A stretch of 64,000 nt of DNA from assembly GCA_024734495.1 (NCBI GenBank), contig JALMQS010000070.1:13407295-13471294 (forward strand), in the 5' to 3' direction. This document shows, in pieces, positions 42,844 to 54,800 of the stretch. Numbering within the stretch: position 1 is the first letter of the stretch; every line of letters starts with the position of its first letter. The position numbers were made by a program, and so were the translations under genes. The notes under the pieces were generated by a model, which did not search any database, had not been told where the DNA came from, and worked only from the letters and a program-made list of their open reading frames with translations. Source of the DNA: Forficula auricularia. Its lineage: Eukaryota > Arthropoda > Insecta > Dermaptera > Forficulidae.

Positions 42844-45800
42844 ATGGAGGTCTCAACTTCGGCAGCGTTAGAAGTGGAATTACGCTCTATACAGAATCAA
42901 TATACTCACGCCTTGCAAAACCATCAAGTAAGTTTCATTTCTCTATCAATAATAGTACACCCTAATTTGCTAACACTTAATCATATAGTATTAGAATAAT
43001 TAAATATATATATTTCAAGCAAACAATAACATTTTCAAACAGCAAAGTGTATTTATAGATATTGGGAAAAACTTTTTCAAAAAAAAAAAAAAAAAAATCT
43101 TTTCCAAAATTCTAGGTGCAAAAAAAACTTATGTAATTTTTTTTTTTATAGGAATAATTATTTTGAATTTGTTGATTATTAATTATCTATATAATATGTG
43201 AAGTAATTTATTTTTAAACATGTTCTTAAAAAATTTCTAGCTCGCTCTCTGTTTTTATTCCATTCTCTTTATTCCCCCCACCTAGGTAGTTCGTCGATCT
43301 CTTTTCATTCTTTATCGATTGAATCATACAAATTAATCGCCAATTACTTTAAACTTGATTAGCTATCCATTTTCAATCTATTTGTTGTTAAATAAAAATT
43401 TAGAAATCGAAATTGGTAGATGATTTCTATGAGATCACAAGTCGAACAAGTTAACTGACAACGAAACAGTCGACGGTCGTCTACAATAAAGACGGCCTAC
43501 TCAAGGACACTTGTTTTCCTTTTGCACTTGAATATATCGAACAAATATTACTCTCATTCAAATAAATGAATTAAACTGAATTTTAAATATTCCCCTAATA
43601 ATATATTATTATTTAAAATGTTTGGCGTAACCTTTTTAAAATATTAAAAAAACACACCTTTTTATTTCAAAATACATGAGCACATGAGACTTCTCTAGCC
43701 TAAAAATTTTCATATTCACATGATTTAGTTAAAATCAAAAAAGTGTTCATATTTTAATGCAAATAAAAATAAAATCGTTTTTTTTTTTTATATTTTTTAG
43801 CCTGAAATTTGCACATTGGGTGGGGAAAAAAATTTGAACTACTCTCTAAGGTGGGGTTGTCTGGTAATGTAAAAAACCCCTGGGTATGGACGTAGTTAGG
43901 AGGAAGTAGCCCCTACAAAATCTTTGCCCCCCTTTTTTTTATCCTTCGAGGGTAGGTGGAAATCTTCATAAAAAAGACACAATTTTCCAGGGGGGGGGAT
44001 ACAGGGAGTATCGCCCCCTGGAAAAATTGACAGTATAGAAGAAATATACTGTATCACTTATGTATTTCTCATTAAAGTATTTCCAAAATTGGTCAATAAT
44101 ACTAAAAATTTAGTGATTTCAAATAGGATTACCAAAATTGAAACCTTAGTGGCTTGCTGCCCCCCCCCCCCCCTATGAAAACACCCTAACTACGGGGGCG
44201 AAAGGAAATGGGGGGTCAACTCCACGTCTACATGTGATATCTACTTAAGATTTTCTATAGACATCTATAAGATGGCTCTCAATATGCAAATCTAGGGGGA
44301 GGGAGGAATTAACTCAATTTGATAGAATGTTTTATTGCCATCAGAATTACTTGTAGGAAAAATTTAAAGAAAATCGATTTTTAGATTTTAACCAAACAAC
44401 TAAAAAGCTTGTAAAAAATTTATTAAAAGTTGGCAGATTCTCATTGGTGATGAGATTTAAAATCTTGAAATGTTTTTCAAATTAAACTTATCATAGGAAA
44501 TAAGAAAATTTATGAAGCTGTTGAAGCTTTTATTTTTGTGATTTATTTGATTAAAGTTTGAATTTTTATTTAAATCACACATGATTAATTATAATTATTT
44601 ATTGAAACAAATAAATACTATAAAAAACTTGTATTTATTTGTTTCAAATTCAAATTTTAATCCATATAAGGTTGTTCAAGTTGTTCAATAAGGAGAAATA
44701 AATGAGGTTAGCCTCTGCTTGATGAAAATATACCTATATCCTTTATATAAATTTGCATCAAGCAGAGAATAACCTCCTTTATTTTCCTTATGAATCATCA
44801 TCACCTCTGTTACTCTCGGCAAACTAAATATCTCGATTAAATTCTAATTATTATTAATAATTTAAGTATTAGAGATAGATGACAGTTATTCTATTCTTTT
44901 CAAATTTAATCACTCTTAAGGGGTTTTTTGTGGAGAATCATTTAAATAATCGATTTGTAAGTATTTAATGTTATTGGCTATTAGGGCTCATATGCTATGC
45001 ATTTCACTACCAACAGATGGATAACATAAATTACTGTCAAAACATTTATCTAGATAAAGAGAAACAAAGAGTTTGTCCTCTGCTTGATGAAAATAAACAT
45101 ATCGAAATTATATATCTGTATAAATATAAAGGATATAGGTATATTTTCATCAAGCAGATGCTAACCTCATTTATTTCTCCTTATTGAACAACTTGAATAA
45201 CCTTATATTGATTAAAATTTGAATTTGAAACAAATAAATACAGGTTTTTTATAGTATTTATTTGTTTCAATAAATAATTATAATTAATCATGTGTGATTT
45301 AAATAAAAATTCAAACTTTAATCAAATAAATCACAAAAATAAAAGCTTCAACAGCTTCAGTACTAATAACCTTATATTGATTTTTCTTTATAAATCAACA
45401 AGTATACCTATGCTACTCTCGGCAAAACAAAATCTTCTCATTCAAATAAACATATATATACTTATGCATATGCAGATCATTATTTTTGCCTTTTCTAATT
45501 AATTAATCTAAGAATATTCTTCTCAAATTTGACCCTTTTGTTTATTTAATTTCTTTTTGATATTTTTATTAGTTTTTAGATAAAGCGTACACAATATTTC
45601 GCAATACCTTTAAAAACATAACCACCCAGACATTTTTTTATAACAAAATAATTAAGCTGATTTTGAAATATTGGAAAAACAAATAAAAGCGAAAACAAAT
45701 TTTTACTTATAAATAGTATAGGATTGTATGTAATCTTGCAGGAAATAAGTGTTTTTGCTTTGTTTTTTTTTTCAAAATATTCAAACTTGATGAAAAAAAG

Positions 45801-48800
45801 ATTTTCTAGCTTTCGTTGCTGTGATTTAATTGAGATGTGTTTATTTATTTAAAGAAAATTTCACATTTAATGCTTTTTTATATTTAGATCTGATTGGATT
45901 TTGGTGAACCAAATATGTAGGTATAGTGACGTTTTTAAAAAATTAATATTATCTTAAAATATTAATTTAACGATTTTTACTATATAAGGCTAAAGTAGGC
46001 CCATAACACAGTGATTTCTTTTATATTTAATTATTTATTTTCCCAAAATAATTTTTATTGTTTTTGAAATATTTTGAAAAAAAAAACTTAGTTTGGTTAA
46101 GGGAAAATGGTGTAGGTTCTTGGTGAAACATTTTAAATAAAGTAAAGAAAATTTTTTCAGAAACTTTAATTTTATTTAGGGAAAGTGGTGTAGGTTTTAT
46201 ATGAAACATGATATTAATTAATAAAGTAAAGGGTGTGTAGTTTCACAGTGAATGAAATAAAACTCAAAGAGGTTTATACAAACTCAATATATTTCGGAAA
46301 CTGAGTTTTTAATCTGTAAACTCCTGATTATGGATTAATAATCCGAAATATTGAAGGAGACAATAAAAGAGTGTGTCTTCTGCTGGAATTATAAATTTTA
46401 TTTATTTATAACGAAACTATAGTCTCGTTATAAATAAATAAAATTTATAATTCCAGCAGAAGACACACTCTTTTATTGTCTCCTTCAATATATAAAAATT
46501 CTGCTACTCTCGGCACAAAAACTTTCAATTTAATCCGAAATATATTGAGTTTGTATAAACCTCTGAGTTTTATTTCATTCACTGTGAAACTACACTCCCT
46601 TTACTTTATTAATTAAACTTTTTAATATTTAAAATATAAAATACTATTAGTTGAATAAAAGATTTCACTGTCGATGGTAACAGAATTGTTTTTATTTTAG
46701 GTTAAAAATAAAATAAAATTTTTAACCTAATATAAAATACTAGATAGGTTTCAGTCGTGCTAAACAAGCATCTGATCTTTTATTTATATGAAACCTATCT
46801 AATATTTTAAATTTTAAAAAGTTTCTAAATTTTTTTTTCAAAAATAACTTAGCAAAACACCAATTTTATTCGCATTATCACTATCACATATATCTATTTG
46901 TTGTGCAATAAAAATAAAATTATATAAACTAATGAGAGAGAATAGGTTTATATTAAATCCTGTTTTGTGTTTAATCACACCAGATTTTTTCTATACGATT
47001 ATCCCTAAGGTAAAGTATAAATAAATTCTATTTAGAAATGGAATTTAAAAAATATTTTGTTCGGAATCAATTTCGCAAAACGAAAATAATTCTTTGTTTA
47101 GGAAACAATAAATAGGAAGTAAGAATATTGTATAAGAAAATAGTTGTCTAAATAATATAAATTATCAAAATCTTAATCGTATTTATGAAAGTGATAATAT
47201 TAAATTAAGATTTAAAATGAAATTTAATTTTGATGATATAGAAATGTTCCTCTGAATTGGGTGATAATTTGGATATTTTCAGTGGTTAATAGGTACGCCG
47301 CTTGGACTTTATCCTTGTCAGCAAAATTGCAAGTGCATGCGTGTTCTCTCGGTATTCGAAAGCCATGTGGGTTCAGTTTCTGCTGTTAAGGGGGACGCGA
47401 GGGGGGTGCAGGGGATTGGTTGGAGCTGCTCGGCCAGAACTCAATACTAAAGGCCTGCCTGATCGGTCCGGGCCAGCCATTCCAAACTTTTTACTTTCAA
47501 TCTTTTAATTCTTCCTTTAGAGGACCAGTGACAAACTCATTTATTAATAAAAAAATGATATTAAAAAAAAAACATGCTTCTAAAAAGTACAAAATAATGT
47601 AATACTTGTGTGGGGCGCAGAAATTTTTAATTAATTTCGACAAAGTGCCCCACGCTTTTTTGATTAACTATTACCTAATTTTATACTTTTTAGAAGCATG
47701 TTTTTTAGTTTTTTTTTTTAAATATTATTTATTTTTTTATTTTTTCGTCTTGATTATTTTTATAGAGAAAAGTTTGCTGAATTTAACAGAATGAAATGTA
47801 TTTATTTTTATATAATTTCATTCAAATTGAGTAGGTAAACAATTATTAGCGCACGGCACGGCAAACCCTCACTCCCGAATAATCGAATCAATGTTGACTC
47901 CTCAATCACTCTCGACCTAGACAAACTGAATAAATGGGCCTCTCAAAATTTAGTTAACTTTAATGCAAACAAGACTCAAGTTGTCTAATTTCTAGGCGCG
48001 AAAATAAAAATTTCCCTGATATTCACTTCGATTCGAATACCCTGAAAATGTTGGGCGTCTCTGTCGCATCTGACCTGTCTTGGAATGAACACATCTCCTC
48101 TGTGGCGAAATCTGCAGCAAGGAAGATTGGCTACTTATTCAGGTCCAAGCGATTTTACAAGCTCTCATCTATGGAGAGGAGCCTCAAAATATTCTCTTGC
48201 TACCCTGGATGCAATTCAAAAACGAGCCGTCAGACTAATTGACGATTCTACCCTCACCGACTCCCTCGACTCGCTAGCTCATCGAAGAAATGTCTCTGCC
48301 CTTTCCCTTTTCTATAGATACTATCACGGCAGGTGCTCTGATGAGATAAAATCAATAATTCCCCCCAAAGCATGCTTTGCACGTAGCACACGTTTTGCCG
48401 ACTCCCAACACTCTTTCGCGGTCAAATTAGAAAAGTGCCGGACCACTTCATTCTCCAATACATATATCCCCATGACTTCAAGGAACTGGAACTCTCTCCC
48501 AGCACTGATAATCTTCAAACCTTCAAAACCGGAGTGCATAGACACCTACGTCTACACCCTCTCACTTAATCAACTTTCCCTTCTCTTCGGTAATGCAAGG
48601 GTCTTTCGAGATCCATAGGGGCTGCTTCTTTACTGGTGCACCCCTTCTTGCATTCGATTGCATTAAAAAAAAAATATTTTTATAGAGAAATGATTGCGGA
48701 ATTTAACTGAACAAAAGTCACATTGATATATACATACAAACAGGTGAAGCTAATATAAAGCTAATTACAAGGTAGGTTTCACATAAAATAAAACAAATAT

Positions 48801-51800
48801 ATGTTATGAGTTTTTATCTCGAAATATATTATATATTTTGGGTTTTGAGTCCACAGGAGTTAACATAGAAACGTTCTATTCTCAATTTTCTATGTTAACG
48901 CCTGATTGACTGCTCAAAACCCCAAATATCTAATATATATCGAGATAAAAACTCATAACATATATTTGTTTTATTTTATGTGAAATCTATCTTTTACTTG
49001 ATTTTTTTATTATTAAAAAATGTTTCACCTTCAACCACCACCTAACTCTTTAAAAATTATAAACTCATTTATGTTACGGGTCATTTATGTGATAGGTAAC
49101 ATTTAAACAAGTGTCATAGAAATTTTGCCTCGCTATTAAATTATCACACAAGTCGAACTGAATTATACAATATTATTTGCATAAATGTTTTTTTTTATAC
49201 AAATAAGCCTTATCTCCAATTTTCTTAAGGGGCCACAAAAATGAAGCCGTGGACCGCCATTTTGACACAACTGCTTTAGAGAAATAATTGCAATTCCATA
49301 CTAAACTAAACTTTTGTTCAATATTTATAATTCATTTAACAACAGAAAACTAGACAATTGATAATTTGATAATTAAATGAATATATTTTTTTTTTATTAA
49401 CATAATATTTTTCCTATGTTCATTTAAATATTTTATCATGTTACTTTTATTTCAATACCTCAACCGCGCATTAACCCTTTGATTTAAAAATCTAAAAATT
49501 CATAAAATTAGGCTAGTATGAGAATAAATTTATATATTGTAGATGATAAAAAAACTTCACTCCGAATAATGAAAGTCCCATTCATAATTGACTGCATTTT
49601 TTTACCAATAATTTATTATAAATTTTATAATTATCTAGATAGAAAAATTGACAAAAGACTTCCAGAGAAAGAAAAATAAATAATAAATACTTTTTATTTT
49701 AAAATTATCGAGATTTCGCTTTATTTTGCTGTTGAGTGTATTTATTATCATCTCCTATTCAATTAAGGAAAAATGGTTAAATCTATCAAAACTGTTAGGC
49801 TTTTTTTTAGTAGAATAGTGAAAAGTTTTCAACTAAAATTTCATTTTTTTTGTCTTGAATTCCTAAATCAATGAACACTTTTGATTAACCATCAGCATAA
49901 GATATTTTTTGAAAATATTGTCACGTGTATTGACATCATATTGTATAACCATTTATATCATAAAATACCAATATAAAATACTTAACAATATTATCTTTCA
50001 AAAATATGCTTATGATAGTTATTCGATTATTAACTAAATTCTATAATTAAATGATTTAAATAATTATTAAAAAAAAAACTGAAGGAAAATAACTACGAAA
50101 ATAGGTATTCGACAGTAGTCATTTCGACAATTTTTTACTAATAAGAAAATAAAATGTCATTAACCAAGACTTAGAAATAAAAAATATATATAAGATTGCT
50201 TTTCTTCTTGACCTTCAAATTATTTAATTATTTTAAAAATGATTATTTTACATTCTATATTAGATTTTATATCCATTCATATATTTAAAAAAATGGAAAA
50301 TTTCATTTTAGAAGAAATTTGCCCAGGTATATGTACACTGAATAAACATGGGGGTTGTAAATTCTTTTTTTTTTTTTCAATCTATGCATAGAGCATCTCA
50401 GGTTCTTTTGTCCTCGTGAATTCAGCAGATGTTTTTCTTTCCCTTCACTATTTAAGATATTAAGGTTAAGCTTTTCATTCCCACTGAAGACAACAATTCT
50501 TTTCTATTTTTCTAATATTTTCTTCCTTAAAGTATAGGATTTTTGAAAATTTTTAATTCGACTTTAATAAAAACACATTCATGTGAGCAATTTTAAATTT
50601 ATTCCAGAATGAAAACGTCTAATTTAGTATATTGTATTTACCAAACAGCTACCTATGAGCTTCTATTTATTTTTAATTTAAGTAGTTAATATTTAAATAT
50701 AAATAAAATTAAAAAAATCCCCATTATGAATATTTTTTTATTTATTTTTTTCTAAATTTTCATAACTTAATATATTTTTTTTTATTTTCAGATATGGTTC
50801 GATAAACAATTGAAACATCCAAACGTAAGTGCAATTATTTTCTTATTCCATAAAATATTTTAGAAATAGGCTGAAATGAAATTCACACAACTTGGGTTCT
50901 ATTCATCAGGGTTGCTGGCTTTTTTCAAAAAAAAAAAAAAAAAAAAAAAAACAAGATAAAATTGTTAATTACTTGTAAAAAAAATCAATTAATATATATC
51001 AGGTGTTCGTAATTTGCTTTTAGTATTCGAGATCAAATATTCTATAGTTAAAATTACAAACAGACCTCTGTACTCTATCTCTACTTATTTATTATTTTTT
51101 TCAGGATCTACAAATCAAAAAACAGATATACGCTCTTCAAATGCATTTAAAGGCCCTTGATGAAAGTCAGGTAAGGTCCAAATTCTTTAATTAGCATGAA
51201 AATTTTTGTGGATTTGTCTATTTGAATATAAAATTATTGAAGATGCACTCCCTTTACATTCTAAAGAGAAAAAGAACACTTGCCATTCCTTAAAAAAATA
51301 AAATATTTTTCAAACACGCCTTCAGATTGTAATGACTTTGATTTTCCTCAGTACTCAGAACTTTATTCGCCTTGTATGCTTTCCCCAATAATAATAATTT
51401 CACCACTGCCAACCCTTGGGTTACCCCTGTTCACATCCAACCAGAATGATTTTTCCTTTTTGCTTACGCCATTTTGCGTTAACCTCGAGGCCGGCAAAGA
51501 AACTTTCGCGATAGCTCTAGACCAGCGTTTCTCAACATTTTTTCCCCGCGACCACCAAAACGTAAAAAATAAATAAAATTAATACTTCTCGCTCCCCTAA
51601 AATTTTTTTCCTATATAATAACTTATGGCGGCAACTAGTTCGAACTCTTTACATTCCTTGCTAGCGATGTGTGTGAACCGACATGTTTGTACTTGTCGAA
51701 ATGTGCGAAATCTACATGTCGCTTAAATTGCTTATTAAATTGATATTTCCACGTTTAAACTTGAAATCGCCTTGTTTAATAAAATGCTTTTGAAATGTTT

Positions 51801-54800
51801 TCGTTCAGAAAATCTTTTATTTATTTTTATTTCGATGTTTGTATGATCAAAGATGAAACTAAAAAAGTGTAATTTTTCATATCACTATAATAGGTTCCCC
51901 TCTTTCACACCATCACTTATATACTTACTTATTGCGGACTCGCTACGTCACTCGACGCTTCTCCGCACCCAGTCTCCATCTTTCTCGATCCTAACTATCT
52001 TCTTCGTTTAGGTTTCTGGAGCGCATAGCCTCGTTCACGTTGTCCATCTAACATCGTCTGGGGCGACCCCTCCTCCGTTTCTCCGGTGATGTCCATTGTA
52101 GAACTCTATTTGGGATACTTTCCTCATCCATTCTACACGTGTGTCCATACCAAACCGGTTGTTTCCTTTGCACCTTCTCCACAATATCTCTTTCTATCCC
52201 CATAATTGTCTCGTTTTTCACTCGACCCACTCTTCTTAATCGACAACTTCTACGAAGATAGTCCATTTCGGTCGAAAGTAACTTATTTTTATTTTTTGCT
52301 CACATCCCATACTTCTGCTCCATATGTGAGTACACTCTGTACTATGCTTCTATAAATTGTTTTTTGTTGTTGTTGTTTTCATTTTTTTATCCCATAGTAC
52401 TGAGTTATTGTATTAACTTCCTTCCTTTAATTAATCTTCCCGCAATCTCTTTCTAACTACTCCATTTTTTGTCAAATCTCACCCCCAGGTATTTGACCCA
52501 GGGGTATTGGACTCCGCAGATCATTTTTCCATTTTCCAAGGGCAGACCAGAAACCTCCTCGAATTCGACGGCTAGATATTCGGATTTTTCATGTTAATTT
52601 TGAGGCCCGATTTCTCAAATGTCTCTTCTAGTTTCCTAGCCATATAGCTAAGGTCGTCTCTATCCTCGGCTAAAAGTATCTGCTCGTCTGCGAAGAACAA
52701 AGTGTGAATCATACTGTCCCCTACTCTAATACCCATGTTTATGCACTCTCTAGTCCACCCCACTAGTACTCTATCCAAGAATTTTTTAATAGTGTAGGCG
52801 ATAGACCGCAGGCTTGTCTGAGCCCTTTAGACATCTTCAATCACTTATATACATCCTATATATTTCATATAATATAGATATAATCTCTATACCGAATACC
52901 CATACATAATCTGTATACCTATATATACATATTTTATTCCGTATAGCTACAGTGTAAACCTATATAATTAATCATAAGTTTCCTACAAATGTAGGAAACT
53001 TATGATTAATTGATAGCAACACCTTACACGCGTGTTAACAGACTGAGCGCGCTGAACTGGGGGATTGAAGTATATAACATCTCAGAATACAAATTCACTA
53101 GGTGATCTATATCCGTGTTTGGTAAAAAGCAACATGCGGGCTAATCGCAATATGATGCTGGATCACACCTAGATGGATCATATCTTTTTCATTTCCCTTG
53201 GTCCAGATTTAAGATTTACCTGACTCCAATAGCCTCAACCAGTAGTGGTCTATCGATATATATATATCTTGTTTAAAAAAATGTCGCGATCAAAATAACT
53301 TTTTGATATATATTCATTTAATATATTAATTAGAAAAATATTTAAACCTATATATTTATAACTATGCAATGCATAATGTTTTTTCATGTCACTTTTATAT
53401 GTGTAACTTCGCTATTTAATTATCCCCGTCAACGAGCACCCCAAGCGGTTGCCAGTAGATATTAGGGTGTGAATTTACATGAATTATTAATTATAAATCT
53501 TGAATTGATGATAAATTTTAAGTTTATATCTTATTTATTTTTTGAGCTACAATCTACATTGCTCTGACGGACATTATATCGACACTAATAAGATCCCTTT
53601 TTACTGTAGTACAAATCCCTAAAAATCACCATTCTCGTAATTTATGGATTTCTAATTTCAACAAAATTGTATTTTTTTCTATAATTATTTTTTCAAGATT
53701 AGAATTAATATTTTTTGCATAGGCAATTTTCCATATGCCGTATTAAGACGCACACCAACTGTCTGTCCTTCCATATTGATCTTTGGGCTGTAGAGGGGTG
53801 GAGGGGCGGAGGGAGAGCTGCGCAATGTTAGAGAACTCAAGCTCCACACCTCGATTTAAAAAGCCGCTATTCCATTAAATATACGCATTTTATATATTAT
53901 ATTTAATATACATTAATTTTTTGAAAAACTTACCAAATCTTTATTTACAATTTTCTATAAACTTCGAATTTTCAATCACAACCGATCACTAATTTTACCC
54001 GAGATTATCCAAAATGGCCATTTTTATTTTTTTCTCATTAAAGTGTAAATATTGATATTATTCCGATAATTACTTGAAAAGATTTTCTCCCAGATAGCAG
54101 CAGAGTTGTTGATTTCTTTAAAAAAATTACTTTAATAATATCGTCCATTTCATAAAAAATTTGACTCCTTTTTAAATAAAAAATAATACAATATACAATT
54201 TGTTTTTATATTTTAATTTTAATCAATAAATTATCACTTAGATAATTTTGAAAAATTTAGTTTTCAGTTCCTAAATTGAAAATAGGCATTTAAATGTACA
54301 TTTTTGTTAAGTGTTAATTTGTTAATATTCTATATGAAAATTAAATTCATTCTACTATTACTCAAATAATATATAGAGAAAATCATTTTTTTTTAATTTT
54401 TTATTTTATATTTCTATTTATTTATTTAAATAACTGGTCTACGTTCTGTTATGTTAAATTAAAATCTGCATCTTTGAAAAAAATGCCTTTTAATTCATAT
54501 AAAATTACCATACAGGGAGGGTTTGGCCACATATTGTAATCGTGCATAAAAATGTTTTTGTTTTGCTACGTATTTTTTTTTTTTTTTAATATCTCAAAAA
54601 CAGCTCACTCTATTTTAATAAATAAAATTAACCGAAACCATGGCGTTTTGATCTACAAGAAAGCCTTATATAATGATTATGGAAAAATTATATTTTCTGA
54701 GATATTATTTATTTTGTCAAAATGTCTGTTAGTACGAAATACCACCACAAAGTCAGCTAAGTGCGAGTCAGACCGCATACTGAGGATTCCACAGAACTTC

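Noticed and set aside
47302..47602. Short plus-strand frames in a GC-richer block
   Set aside because: No domain, start context or splice support; probably an old repeat.
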